Origin: Chionis minor
Lineage: Eukaryota; Chordata; Aves; Charadriiformes; Chionididae
DNA length: 64,000 nucleotides
Assembly: GCA_013398295.1 (NCBI GenBank)
Contig: VZSF01011151.1
Location: 62,974 to 126,973 of the forward strand
Reading direction: 5' to 3'
A program made the translations under genes and the position numbers. How positions within the stretch are numbered: position 1 is the stretch's first letter; the number at the start of each line of letters is the position of its first letter. This document shows positions 1 to 12,009 of this stretch, piece after piece. Under the pieces are notes generated by a model. It was not told the DNA's origin. It made no database searches and saw only the letters and a list, made by a program, of their open reading frames with translations.

Positions 1-104
1 GACCATTCAAATAATTTCTAATACTGGCTCTTGACCCAGAAGCATTTAAGAAAAGTGACAGCAACCAAAACTTCTAGCTGCTGATATGTGAGAACTCTGA
101 GAAC

Positions 105-121
105 AAAAAAAAAAAAAAAAN
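105..121. other. Poly-A run ending in an ambiguous base (N)
   Basis: A homopolymer A run is followed directly by a single N at 121. This is either an uncalled base at a homopolymer or a one-base placeholder for a contig join. Unlike the N at 38582, I see no duplicated sequence on its two sides. Its meaning is uncertain. Confidence 0.8.
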
Positions 122-3100
122 ACAGTCCCTTCTCCCCTTCCTCAGTTTTAACTGTGAATGTGTGCTCACGGAGCTGTGTGGTTACAGAAGATAATATAGA
201 TGGAGTTTACATTAATCACCCATCCCTCAGTACAAGCTAGAATTAGACTGATGGAAAGATTTGGCTGTAGCCCTGTTTCTACCTCTCTCTTTTTAGTACT
301 TGCTGAAATATGGGGCTTTAAATAGTTTTCTTAGTTTTATTATGAGTGACCTATTCTCCATGGATGTGGGTATGCTTCCTCCACAGTGCAATGTCTAACC
401 CTTGTGAAGGAGTCCCTTTGAATTGCCAAACATATAGGTGCTAGCCAAAAGGATAAGGAAGTTTCACACATGTTTGCAGAACTTCGGTTACAACTTTTTG
501 CGTATGAATTCAGTAATTTAAAGAATTTTACACTTTCAATGTAAAACATTTCAAGTTTTCATTTCCATAGAGAACTCAGCATAGGACACTTGGAAAACTG
601 AGGAAGTGTTTTGGACCCAATTCTTGTTGGATGAATAAGGTGCCAAACTACCTTGTTATCCACATGATTACACTACCTGTGCCAAGCAAGATCCAAGATC
701 CCTGGTTGACAGAGCCATCATGGCAGATGAGAAGTTGAGCTTGGAAGAGCTGTATGATTCTCTATGCCATTGGCAATCCTGCAAGGGAGCCAGCCCCAGT
801 GGGAGATGAACAGTGTGTGATGGTATCTGGCTCAGTGCTTCTACCTTCTCATTTGTATGTTGTAGCAGGGCAGCTCACACTGTCTGCCGAAACTTAATCA
901 CAAACAGTGAATGACCCTTGCGTCCAGAGGATTTTAAACTGGGCTTAGAAGAAAATGTTGTTTAATTCCCAACGTTCTGGCTACTTGTCAGTTGACAAGG
1001 CTTGGGAGGAATGAGCTTGGACCAGCTGCGGCTGCATTATGTCATGATTTGGCAATGGGCCCCAGCTGACTGATAATGAAACATGAAAACAGCTGGATCT
1101 TTTCAACCTTCTCCTCTGTGGTATGATTCCACATTGCACTTCAGTGGCTGGTGGGCTCCTACTGGAGATGTAGCAGCAGGAGCAAAGGGATCTCAAGACA
1201 GAGGCACAGGTCTTCAGCTATGTCATTAGATATGACAGAGTATTTTCTTGCAATAAGCATGCTTGTATGGAAGTCATGGCTCTCAAACCTGGTCACAGTT
1301 CCTCTACTATAATTGCAAGTAGCCACAGAAAATAAAGTTTTTTCCTTTTTTTTTTTTTTTTCCCTTCTATTTCTACCTTCACATTAGGAAAGGACCAGCA
1401 GGACACAGGGGGTTTTCATGTCCAAGACCTTGATCTCTTGGGCACATTAATTACTCCCCTTCAGAAACTAATGCAGTATGATTTTAAAAGTAGTTTCATT
1501 GCCGTCACAGCTCTAACAGACTGTTCTGAGACTCCAGTCTGGTGACTGAAAAATCTTTTAACAGTCTTAGCTTGCAGATGCTAAAATAAAGATGCTTATA
1601 TGGACAATATAAAATGATACATCCATTTTATATGACACATTCAAAAAGCAAAGTTCGTTGTATTTCCCCCCTGTTCACCTAAGCTTGTTCAATCATGACT
1701 TTCAGAAATACTTGTTTTTCTTTAGATGCACAGTGCTCATTGCTAGAGGTTCCTGTTTTGGACTGATGAGCATTATGTGAACCTTTAACAAAAAGACAAA
1801 CCCTGGCCTGCAGTCCAAGATGATAGCTGGTAAGTGAAAGCAGCCAGGGCTGAGGGCCACTGACTGGGCACTGGCCTCAGGTTTGGCTGACTAAACTGGC
1901 ACAAGAAACTGCTCACTATGACGTGAGAAATTGCTGGATGTGACAGATAACAATGACAGAAGCTGACAGGAGTTACCAACGGCACCATGAGGAATGGCTG
2001 GGTTTCACAGGTGGTTCAGAGGGAGCGATGTGAGAGATGGCCAGACCTCCCTGAGAGGGACTTTTGGGACATTTGGCAAGACCAACGGTGTCTTGGAAAC
2101 GACATCAGCACTGTGATATAAATCTGAGATTACCTGTGTCAGAAATGGGGTTACGAATACTGATTGGGCTATGGAGGTAGGAAAAGTGGAACCAGTACTG
2201 AAAAAGTAATTAGGGGTAGGTTGTTTATCTGGAAGAGGATTGGGGAGGAGAAAGAGAGGGGCAAGGATGGTGAGTGTCAAGAGATGGAAAATATGATAAC
2301 AAGATATTTAAAAGGTGTCATTGTGGTTGTCCAAGGGTACCTGCTAGGCAGCCCTGCATTTCATCATTGCAAATATAGCAGGACAACAAACCTATTGCTC
2401 TGACCACATCACAGATGTCAAGCCTGCTTCCGTGGCCTGGCAGACCGCAAGAGGTAGTGGGTGCCTCCCCTTGCTGGCGAAGGTACAGCCAGAATGGATG
2501 GCTTGAACATCATGGTGTCACTGAGTCCATTCCCATTTCAGGCCTGAAAGTATCATAACAACGTCCTCAAGGGGATAAGGCAAAATTGAGGTGACTATTG
2601 TACTCAAGATAGGCACTCTGTCAGGAGATGCAGGCTTCAGTCCCTTCAGGAAATGGGATCTGAACACAGTGAGTAAGTGAGAGAACTGAAGGCTAAACTG
2701 CTGGGTTATTAAATGAGAGAATGGCACCATCACATCCTCACCCATCTTACATGAGAGAGCAATCTACAGGCCAGACCTCATTGGAGTCTTTCAGGCAAGC
2801 TCTGAGAATGAAACCTGAATTTAGTTCCCTCTAGGATTTTACAGTTTTTCTGATCCCATCTGAACTGTGTGAGTCTACATAGCACTATGGTTTGGATCAA
2901 GACTGTGCTTTTGAACTAAATCTCCGTATTGTGTCCACCAACTGAGCTTTAGTTTACCTCATGGAGAGTCCTCAGGAAACACAAAGTGGATTCTCTTCAG
3001 TTAACACCAATCTGGAATAAATTAATTGAGGTGGAGCTGGGAAGATTTCACAGTTTCTTTTTACTGTCATTTAAACCCCTTTGTCCAAAAGTGCCATGGA

Positions 3101-3224
3101 AGCTACCAAATCTTTTCAGGTCCCTTTTTGAATTTCAGCTATTTTTCTTAGGTGAGCTTGCTAACTGCATAAGGGATGCTCTTCTTCTAAGTTAGTGACT
3201 ACCTCTGTGCACCTCCTTCTTCCA
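122..3224. other. Non-coding stretch, no gene recognised
   Basis: All ORFs here are under 100 codons, and I recognise no protein family in them. There is a T16 run at 1346-1361 just after an AATAAA hexamer. The part from about 1780 to 2780 is noticeably richer in G and C than its flanks, but I see no repeat ends, splice-bounded exon or conserved motif in it. It could be single-copy intergenic or intronic DNA, or an old unrecognised repeat. Confidence 0.55.
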
Positions 3225-4239
3225 AAGAGTGTTGATGAATGGAGTTAAATCTAGTTGGCAGCTGGTCACAAGTGGTGTTCCCCAGGGCTTAGTACTGGCG
3301 CCAGTTCTGTTTAATATCTTTACCAACAACCTGGATGAGGGGATCGAGTGCACCCTCGGTAAGTTTGTAGATGACAAAAAGTTAGGTGGGAGTGTTGGCC
3401 TGCTTGAGGGTAGGATGGCCCTACAGAGGGGTCTGGACAGACTGGATCAATGGGCCAAGGCCAATGGTATGAGGTTTAACAAGGCCAAGTGATGGGTCCT
3501 GCACTTGGGTCACAACAACCCCAGGCAGCGCTACAGGCTTGGGGAGGAGTGGCTGGAAAGCTGCCTGGCAGAAAAGGATCTGGGGGGTGTTGGTCAACAG
3601 CCAGCTGAACACGAGCCAACAGTGTGCCCAGGTGGCCAAGAAGGCCAATGACATCTTGGTCTATGTCAGGAATAGCATGGTGAGCAGGAGCAGGGAAGTG
3701 ATGACTCCCTGTACTCAGCACTGATGAGGCCCCACCTCGAGTACTGTGTTCAGTTTTGGACCCCTCAAAACAAGAAAGACATTGAGGTACTGGAGTGTGT
3801 CCAGAGAAGGGCAAGGAAGTCCTTCGTGAGGGGTCTGGAGCACAAGTCTTATGAGGAGCGGCTGAGGCAACTGGGCTTGTTTAGCCTGGAGAAAATGAGG
3901 CTGAGGGGAGACCTTATCGCTCTCTACAGCTACCTGAGAGGAGGTTGTAGCGAGGCGGATGTCGGTCTCTTCTCCCAAGTAACAAGCAATAGGACAAGAG
4001 AAAATGGCCTCAAGTTACAGCAGTGGAAGTTTAGATTGAATATTAGGAAAAATTTCTTCACCGAAAGGGTTATTGGAATAGGCTGCCCAGGGAAGTGGTG
4101 GAATTGCCATCCCTGGAGGTATTTAAAAGATGGGTGGATGTGGTGCTTAGGCACATGGTTTAGCGGTTGTTCTGGCAGTGTTAGGTTTATGGTTGGACTC
4201 TTAAACATCCCTTCCAACCTAGATGATTCTATGATTCTT
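3225..4239 (+). mobile_element. CR1 non-LTR retrotransposon, 5'-truncated (copy A)
   Basis: This is the 3' kilobase of a CR1 LINE, the dominant retrotransposon family in birds. The plus strand encodes the downstream half of the ORF2 reverse transcriptase: the TSGVPQG segment at about 3268, the FVDD form of the catalytic motif at 3364-3375, then the conserved SYEERL...LGLFSLEK and [11 protein letters not shown] segments. It ends in the CR1 3' terminus, with GATTCTATGATTCT at about 4225-4238. The 5' end is cut inside ORF2, as is usual for CR1. No target-site duplication is visible, also as expected. Its C-terminal region closely matches copy C near 43 kb, so the two belong to the same or sister subfamilies and differ from copy B. 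The coordinates are exact at the 3' end and within about 10 bases at the 5' end. Confidence 0.95.
3229..4084 (+). pseudogene. CR1 ORF2 reverse-transcriptase remnant, disrupted
   Basis: This is the coding remnant inside CR1 copy A: the palm motif C region and C-terminal part of ORF2. The first block is open from 3229 to an in-frame TGA at 3490-3492. Reading continues in the same frame to about 3582, where a run of six G shifts it. The CR1 sequence then follows the next frame (about 3590-3705) until a missing base near 3708 returns it to the first frame, which stays open through the C-terminal block from 3724. The catalytic pair is kept (FVDD), but the Ala before it is Val. The enzyme's N-terminal endonuclease and most fingers and palm motifs are absent because of 5' truncation. 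It is dead as a source of protein. Confidence 0.9.
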
Positions 4240-6542
4240 TCCTTCTCATCATACCACAATGGTTCAAAGAGCAATGGTGTTAACCTGTGAAGTTTCAAGG
4301 TACTTGAGATAATAACACTCAAAAGATTTTAGAGCACACTTGCAAGGAAATTACAGAGAATATAGGAGAGCACAAGTATAAAGCAGCAGAATTATTCTGC
4401 TTTTTAGCCAGATAAATTGTTTTTGTGAATCAACATAAAAAGTGAGGTTTGTACATTGACAATCCTCTAAAAATTCTATATATGATCACTGAGTGCAGAG
4501 TTTCTTACAGTTTTGTCATATCATTTTCTTCCTCTTTATCACACAAAATAAATACATGAGCCTTCCTAATGGAAAACTTTCTGAAACATGATGTCAGGGA
4601 AATCTGTTCAAAAACATGCCACAATTCTGCAGTGTCTGTTACTCAAAAAAATGTGAAGAGATAACCTGTTAGTTCTATTTTTCTTCATCTTCTACTTCAG
4701 CCCTCACAGAGGAAACACAGCACTCTCTTCAGTAGATCTGGCTTTCTCCAAGCCCCATATTGAAACAAGTGTGCAATAATGTATTTTATTTTATAAGTTT
4801 TCTATCCATTTCCCCAGATTAGATTGAGCCTCTCTGGATGAAATTAGAGCTTTTGCTGGGAAATCAGACTGATAGACTGCAGGGAGTTCCTCACACACAA
4901 TTACAGACAGACACAAGCTTGCTCTGCCCATCCTTTGAGATGAACAGTAATTGTATGGGGTAGAACAGCACGAAGTTCAGGTTAATATAAATCCTGTTAC
5001 CTTCAAGGCTCTCAGCAAGGTGTTGTGAAGCTGTTCTATTTAGATCAGGGGGAAAGACAGGTCATGGTGTGTCAGCCTGCAAAAGCTCACATAAACATAC
5101 CCTACATACAACCAGGCATGCATTGACATCAGTCACAACTGTGAAGTTATTTCCAAAAAGGTAAGACAAATACCAATTTCTCAAAGTATCAGTCATTTTG
5201 CAAATGTAGGAAGTAGCAAAAATGAAGCTGTTTCTTTTTGCTTTTTGCCTGAAGGTGGTCTTGAGATGCCATGCAACCTAGTTTGCATAAAAGCAGGACA
5301 CGGCTATTTCATTAAAGAAGCTGAAAAATGTCATAGGCGCTCACGTTGACTTATATGTTCACTTCCAAGGCTCTGAGGCTAGCACCTAGCCAGGTGAGGT
5401 ACGTCCCCATTGCAGGTAAGCCACTGCCTGTCTGAGCTCACAATTTCACATCCTAAAATTTTTAGAATTTGCCACAGGCCTGTTGCTGGGCTCTTCACTC
5501 GAGGTGCCATGCATGACAGCACAAGGAAAATAGTTTTTCATACATCTGAGTCTTTCCAGAAAGCCCTCTTTCTTCAACTTTGAATGCTACAAGAGAATAT
5601 TAGCCACTTACTGGATTCTCAGGTACTGGAATTCCCAGACACGTAGCCACTGCACCCACAAAGATAAACCCCAAAGGGTATATCCAGTGAGATCATGAAA
5701 TTGACCTTTACCGTGTTCAGTAAGTCCAGCATGCTGACTGATACTGGGCTTGCTGCTCGTGCACAGACTAACTGTGTGGGATCTTGAGCACCAGATTCAT
5801 TTTACATGCACTGCAGCATGCCGTGTCATATCTTTATTAGTCAGAAACATAAAGCAGAAATAAGGGAGCCCTTCAAAGAGCTTGCAAACTATGCATAAGA
5901 CAAGCCAGAGCAGAGGCAGATGGACAAAAGAGGGACTGCAAGATAGGCGGTTGCCTTTGCACACCAGCAGTTCTTACTGAGAGGGCCCTTGTAGACCGGT
6001 TGAGAAATGGTGACAATGAAATGAAGGCTTTTCTTAAAATGTCATCAACTAGAGTGTGATCCAGCTAGGAAAGTCAGAGTTCCACTGAAGACTACATTCA
6101 TTGTGTGGACAAAGAAGACAAGCAAGGTAGCTGGAGGAGCCTGAATATGAAAGGAAACCTTTCACTGAACTTTTTAAACAACTAAAGAAACAAATCATAA
6201 CTAAGTGAGAAGCATAAACTGTGTACTGTGAGCAAATCAAAAGCAGATAAATATTTTTACAGTGAAAACTATTTAGTAGGTATCTTGCCCTTTACTGACT
6301 AATACGGATTGCTGTGCATAGGAAACATGTAATTAGCTGGATCAGCTCTTGATTCCCATGACTGGAATGAAGGTAGCAAGAATGTTTCCTCGTGATATGT
6401 CCAGCAATTGAAAGTTATTAGAAAGTTTAGAAATATGGGATTTTTTTCTTCTGAAGATATGGAGAAGATCATTACAGAAAATGGACTGAGGGACCAATTT
6501 TTTTTTATTATTATTACATGTTTCTTAAAGCACAGAGCAGCA

Positions 6543-6599
6543 GGGGTTTTTTGGTTGGTGGTTTTTTTGGGGTTTTTTTTTTTTTGGTTGTTTTTTTTG
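6543..6599. repeat. T/G-rich low-complexity tract
   Basis: Runs of T are broken by GG and GGGG, for example GGTTGGTGG, over about 57 bases. On the other strand this is the A/C-rich type also seen at 32517-32609 and 41015-41063. The adjacent ORFs on both strands (poly-Phe/Trp and poly-Lys/Pro) are products of this composition and not genes. Confidence 0.85.
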
Positions 6600-7063
6600 C
6601 TTGAATGGAAATGTTGCTTTCACTAGAGCATTTTGACTTAAGAGTCACAAAGTGTTTACTAATCCTTTGTGTTAGAAACAGAAAAAGGAGAAGCAAACTT
6701 ATCAAAAAATGTGATAAACAGGAAACTCCCCCAACATGTAATTATAATTATTGTCTGCTGCATGAGACATAAGTGACTCCTTGCTGCTGTCTGCTCTTGC
6801 AGTCTTAGACTCTTTAAAAAGCATCTAATTGGCCATATTGGCACATTTGAAATCCGTCTCTCTGCAACAGAGACTGGCAAGAGACGGAGAGTGATTTGTA
6901 ATCTAACACATGATCTCACGCTCCCCAGGCACATCCCACAACGCATCCAGTTGTTGGTCCTTACAGTGCAAGGCTAGAAAGCTCAGCATCCTGAAGGTCT
7001 TCTCTCAGCCCATAGGTACAGCAGGCAGGGGGTTCCTGACCCCCAACCACCACAGTACACTTA

Positions 7064-7080
7064 GAAATAATAATAATAAT
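7064..7080. repeat. (AAT)n microsatellite, short
   Basis: About five and a half copies of an ATA/AAT trinucleotide. It is short, with nothing else remarkable. Confidence 0.8.
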
Positions 7081-7545
7081 GTGAACTCTGATATCCCAGA
7101 CCAGCTCTAAATACTCTGCAAGTACACGATAAGGATGGAAAAGCTGCTAGCCCCATGTAGTATCTAGCAAAATTATTCTGATCTGGACACTGTGGTTATA
7201 AACATTTTTAGGAAAGGCCAGAGCCTCAGCTGAAGTAATTCAGCACGGTTGTTCAGAATTTACACAACCTTTTTAAAAAAATACTTATTAAGATTCATTT
7301 TTTCAGCTCTTCCTGGCAAAAGGCTAAAAATGAGCCAAGTTGGAGGGGATGTGGGTGGGAGAAAACCATGTGCTGGGAACTGCAGCTGTAACTTCAGTGG
7401 ACCTGTGAAGCTGCAGGACCTGGGAAGCACTTTCGCTCAGCCGGAGATGATACAAGATCATCTACGTGTACTATAGCCTCGTGAAAGTTTCTAAAAATTA
7501 GGTTTCTTCAAATAATTTTTTTGCCTGGAGTACCTGCCCCTATTT

Positions 7546-7663
7546 GGGCCTGATTCACAATTCCACTGCTGCAGTTTTATGCTGATACAACCCTTCTGAA
7601 AATCAATCAGTTTGACTAGTGCTGGTATAAAAAACTGGAGTGATGCGGTGGTGAATCAGACCC
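7546..7663. mobile_element. Palindromic MITE-like fossil with 13-bp terminal inverted repeats
   Basis: The segment begins GGGCCTGATTCAC (7546-7558) and ends GTGAATCAGACCC (7651-7663), which are reverse complements at 12 of 13 positions. The inner arms also pair imperfectly: 7563-7587 against 7625-7651, so nearly the whole 118 bp folds back on itself. This matches the pattern of ancient palindromic non-autonomous DNA transposons widespread in turtles, crocodilians and birds that carry a CTGATTCAC-type end and a TGGTGTAAA-like inner arm. I do not assign a Repbase family name. It has no coding capacity. No clear target-site duplication is left. Confidence 0.7.
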
Positions 7664-9057
7664 ATGGTTATAAAACGGTGTCTGTAGGAAATTACATAAC
7701 TGGATCAGGAATATTTTGAAGGAATTAATCACTGAAAAAATAAACCAGATGTGATTATGTGCAGACTTTCCTGCTAACAATACCATGAAAGTGCTGTCAA
7801 TTACCTAATCACACCGATCTCATTTGAAAAAGAACTAGTTTAGCTGAAAGCTGAAAAAAAAGACAGAAGCTATGAAGAAGTACTACTTTGCCTGGTTTAT
7901 ATTGACAAAACATCTGGTATTCTCGCACACTGAAAGGCAATGGTCTGATCTTGCAGCAAATTTAACAGGTAAGATCAATATTTTCCTTAGTGATTTAGGA
8001 TACGAAATGCATCAGGAGGCGGCCTAGTGGTGAGTTGAGCTAGTTATAATGAAATAAACAGCCATTTTGTATCTCTGGGGTGGGACGTACTTTGTATGAC
8101 TGAACTGAAAGCTGATCTCCTGCTTTGTCTCATCTACTCCACCTTTCTGGCTCTCCCGCAGCACTGGGCACTGATCAGCAGAATTTGATCTACGTTGCTT
8201 TCAGATCTCACAAGTAGAAACTGGGGCAGGATTTAGTTCAAATCCTATCAAACAGAGTGTTTGCTATCTTATCAACACACATGGGAGGACATTTGCCACA
8301 TCAGTTGGTATTGCTGAGCAGGAATCCAATCTAGTACACCCTTGTAGAAGTACTGGTAATCAGCTCAAAAGTATTATATATTCAAAATGACATTAAAGAG
8401 AGGGTAAAATGTATTCTTGGATTAAGCTAGCACAACTACAATGACTACATCATAGATAATTTGGCACAGGATGTATCAAAATGCCCCGCTTTGTTCCTCA
8501 GAGTGGCAGCCTGCCCTCCCATACATGGGTATCTCAGGACACTACAGCATTCTAACGTAAGAATGGTGGTTATTTGTGACCTATATGGGCACAGTGTTCT
8601 CACATTTTACAATTTTTTTTTGCATTGCGGTATCAAAAGGTCTCAGATGTCTGTGTGTTTTCACTCTGCTGTTTTTTCAAACTTGAAGCCCAAATCTGAA
8701 TGTCAGTACACCGCTTGTGCTGTGGCCATTCTTTACTGAAGGCTCATGGTCCTTATTCAGCCTAGATTTCCTCCCACACTGTCAAGAAGTGGCAAGTTTT
8801 ACTTTCATATTATCTTGACAATCACTTTTCAGATGCATTAGATGCCTTTAGTTACAAATTCTGAAACACCCTGAAAGTGCTTCTCTAATTAACTCCTTGT
8901 GAGTGCCCACAGTCACTTTCTCAGCTGTCTATCTTAACATAAGCGATGAAGTGGAGGAGAGTTTTTTATTCTTTTTGCCATAAAGAGTGAATTGCCAGCT
9001 TTAGGTTTGGGAGTGAACATGGGACTTTTGCCCACTGAACCCTGAAATACCAGAACC
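7664..9057. other. Non-coding stretch with one weak exon candidate
   Basis: No recognisable gene or repeat. The ORF at 8461-8739 (92 codons) starts just after a CAG and has no recognisable domain or codon bias. A signal-peptide-like short frame ending at a splice donor is listed separately at 7872-7968. Confidence 0.5.
7872..7968 (+). other. Candidate first coding exon with signal-peptide-like start
   Basis: An ATG with G at -3 opens a frame whose first 18 residues read MKKYYFAWFILTKHLVFS: a Lys-rich start, an aromatic/aliphatic core, then a polar region. The frame runs to a good donor, ACAG|GTAAGA at 7965-7974, leaving one base of a codon (phase 1). That phase is typical after signal-peptide exons. 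No promoter or TATA element is evident, and I do not recognise the protein. The next exon would need to begin with two bases. The segment at 27662 fits that phase and the one at 10282 does not. This may well be chance, because short open frames ending at a GTAAG are common. Confidence 0.15.
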
Positions 9058-9413
9058 AAGGGGACACTTGATGAAACTAGCAAAAGATTGGTTTAAAATA
9101 CAAAATTAAGTACTTTCTTTTTGCAGAGAAAAGAGGGATTTCCTGGAATGTACTGCCATAGGGGGTTGCAGAGGCAGATATTTTTATCAGTAAGTTCAGA
9201 AAAGGATTAGATAAATTAATGGACTGCGGTTCTATAAGAAGAGATGAAAAGGATTAGGCAGGACTGCATTCTCAAACATCCCTAATATAACAACTGTGGA
9301 TGCTAGAAGAGAATGAGGGGAAAAAAAACCCTCTTACTGTTTGTTGAGGACAGACTTACAGGTTAGGTGGACTATTGGTCTGACTCAGCAGGACATTTTG
9401 TATGTTTCTATGG
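9058..9413 (+). mobile_element. Old amniote-type CR1 LINE 3' fragment
   Basis: The sequence follows, with much decay, the 3' part of the older CR1 lineage abundant in turtles and crocodilians. Visible landmarks in order are GGTTTAAAATACAAAA near 9091, the GCAGAGGCAGATA block near 9168, TTAGATAAATTAATGGA near 9206, GATGCTAGAAG near 9300, and the terminal GTGGACTATTGGTCTGACTC with TTTCTATGG near 9366-9413. The coding part is riddled with stops. Its 3' end differs from the younger avian CR1 copies A to C in this window, so this insertion is probably much older. The subfamily is not assigned. Confidence 0.8.
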
Positions 9414-10281
9414 TACATGAGTACTTGCACTTGTCTCATTCCCAATATGAACATATATATAATGAATTTTGGGCTTATGACTGTTCCCCCTAGGAAATTT
9501 CAGAACAAAAGTCTGTATTAGCCTCAAGTACAAAGGGTCTTAATTTTGTCTTACCTTCCTCATTTTGTTAAACTTCAGCCCAAACATTCCACTGTGAGCT
9601 GGATTCTTTGCTTTTTATCCCATGTGTATGGCTGGATATGGCTAATGTTTGTACCTCTGGCTCAAAGGTAGTGGGTTTCCTGCCCATTTGACCTTTATAC
9701 CATGTGTTCTGTTCTCATCAATAGTCAGATTTTAAAAGATTACTTTTTCCTTTTTTTTTTTTTTTTTAAATTTCATACTGTTTGTCCTGCCTGATATTCG
9801 CTCTGCTCAAGAGCGCTGATAGAGAGTACTTTAGAAATCAATACATAATGGTAATTGCAGAAACTGGATAAGTTGTTTGTGAAACATTGTCTGGGACCAG
9901 GCATAGAGCGATAGGCTTTTGTCAACCATAGTCTCTCATTATTGATTGCCCTGACATCAAAGTCAGTGTGCTGTAGGAGGTACTAAGTTCCAAAATAACA
10001 TCCAGTTGCCAGGAGAGGGAGAGTCCCGAAACATTTCACATGGGAATTCTGGCCAGGAGTTGGAAGACTGGTTTGGTAGGTGGCATACAAGCATGCAGAA
10101 GTCTGTCTTTCAAAAAAATTTTCTGACATTACTAATGAATGTGTCCTTTCACTAGTTTTAAAACTGCCCTGCTGTACTAAGAAATACTTGCTTACTTGGG
10201 ATGCTTGCCTTTCATTCTTGAAGGCCCTAATGATTTTAGTTCATTCCCTCCTTTACCCTTTTCTTCCTCTGCTTTGAATAG

Positions 10282-10369
10282 ACATGGGAGGAGGCCCTGC
10301 ATATTAATCTTGTTAAGTGTGCTGGAGCTGATGGTCTAAAATCTAAACTGCTTGATTTAACTGCCAGAG
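10282..10369 (+). other. Exon-like segment with near-ideal splice signals
   Basis: Upstream lies CCCTAATG (10225-10232, a fit to the branch-site consensus), then a 35-base pyrimidine-rich tract ending in AATAG at 10281. The 88-base segment ends in CCAGAG followed by GTAAGTTT, an almost perfect donor. One frame is open throughout: 29 codons beginning TWEEALHINLVKCAGADG and continuing with KSKLLDLTAR, one base left over. The other two frames hit stops. I do not recognise the peptide. It could be an internal exon of a large-intron gene, a non-coding RNA exon, or a chance arrangement. One open frame of 29 codons is weak evidence by itself; the splice signals are the stronger part. Confidence 0.3.
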
Positions 10370-11217
10370 GTAAGTTTCTTCTTTATTTAACCTCTCTCTG
10401 GAGCCTGACAAAGTGCTCTGAAAACACAGCAAGGTCATACCTTTGCGTAGCACTGAAAGTAAATTAAATATGACCTTTTACAGATCTAGTTCATGACTTC
10501 TTGTAATTCCTAAATCCCAGGGGAAAAAAGTCAGATGATTTCCCAGAGAAGTGTGTTTTGTTTTGGGGATTTTTTTTGACTCAGTGAGTTGTTTTTACTA
10601 CCCAGGTCATTCAATCTTTCATCAGTGGTACATATATCGCAAGTATCATGCCACTTGTTTGCTGTGACTGTTGGCCCAGGGTCATAGGCTGCTGCACCTG
10701 CAAGTTAAAACTAAAATCCTCAGTATGTTAAATCACCAACTCCTTTTATGAGAGAACACTCCAAAAAATCCCAATCAATGCTTAGTCATTTTTACAAATA
10801 CTAATTAAGTATTTGCATATGTGGGCACTCTGTATCATCCTGACTGTATTTCAGGTCTGTCTTGAAGTAAAAGAGCAAATATCTGTTACATAATCAGTCC
10901 TAGGGTGGCTCGTTCTTGAGAATAATTTATCCCATGGTGACGAACTGTGTATGTGTTCAGTTTACCATGATGTCCCAGCTGAAACAACAAAGAACTTTTT
11001 GCACCCGTTGCCTGCACCTGCCCTCCCCCCACCCTCAAAGGACATGTTGCTCAAAAACCAAAGAAGACATTACTTTGGGAGCCTGCTTAATTTACTCTGT
11101 GCATGGGCATTTCTTTTTATTCACTTAGTTTTATTGTTTCCATTGTGTAACGTTACTGAGGGATCTCTTTTTTTGTCTCGTTGTAGCAGCAGCAGACATA
11201 ATTAAAATCTCTCTGTC

Positions 11218-11257
11218 ATATATATGCATATTTTTATATATATATATACACACACAT
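11218..11257. repeat. TA/CA microsatellite
   Basis: Alternating TA dinucleotides with one T-rich interruption pass into (CA)4-5 at the right end. It is likely polymorphic in length. Confidence 0.9.
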
Positions 11258-12009
11258 GAGAATGTGACTGCAAAATCACAAAGTTGACAGGAAAAGTTTA
11301 GGCAGAGATGTAGTGTTGGAAGCCGCTACGTAAGGGTAACTACCTACTGTTAGAATTAGATTGTAAGACAGAAATGCCCCTTCAACTTTCTGTTTTGCTT
11401 TCAGTGTAAATAATATGAATAATAGGAGACAAGTTGTCCCGCTGTTTATTCTCCCTGCTAACTATTAAGTTGTGATACTCTGTATGAAAGCATTTTCCAC
11501 AATCTGAATTTCCTGTAGATAAGTGAGAGTCATTTTCTTGTTATGCGTCCTATTGTGAACTATATTTCTTAGTTCAACTAGGAAAAAAATGTTCTGTGAG
11601 TGGGAATTCATGTTTACTATAACAGTGCTACAAGTAGGCTAGTTTATATACATAGTAATATAACCAGCTCACCATTTCCCATCTTTGTCAGTCTGCTCTC
11701 TCCTTGGGTTGCAGGCAAAAGGGGCAGGTGAGCTTTTACTGTGTTGGCAGCTAATAGGCAGAGCCGTTATGTGGCTCTCTCGGGTCATTAATAGGGAATA
11801 TTATCTGAAATTGACCTTGTTTAGACATCGAGTGCCTTTGACCTTGCTTAAAGATACTTAACATGAACAATTATCTGATAATATGTGCTTTTAAAAGACT
11901 ATATTGCTTAAGTAGTATCTTACTGCAAGAAGCCTTAGCATGCACCAGCATTTTCTTTTCAAAAGGTTGTATGAAGTATAAATCATGTAATGTAGATCAT
12001 ATTTGTCAG

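Larger units (their letters stand above)
4240..7545. other. Non-coding stretch, no gene recognised
   Basis: This is AT-rich sequence with no ORF above 95 codons and no family I recognise. It includes the T/G low-complexity tract at 6543-6599 and a short (AAT)n run at 7064-7080, listed or noted separately. The rest looks single-copy. I see no splice-bounded coding segment that stands out. Confidence 0.55.
9414..12009. other. Non-coding stretch with one exon-like segment
   Basis: It contains a T17 run at 9751-9767, a TA/CA microsatellite at 11218-11257 and the exon-like segment 10282-10369, all noted separately. The overlapping ORFs at 10916-11205 have a composition and stop pattern that suggest nothing. 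I recognise no other repeat or gene. Confidence 0.5.
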
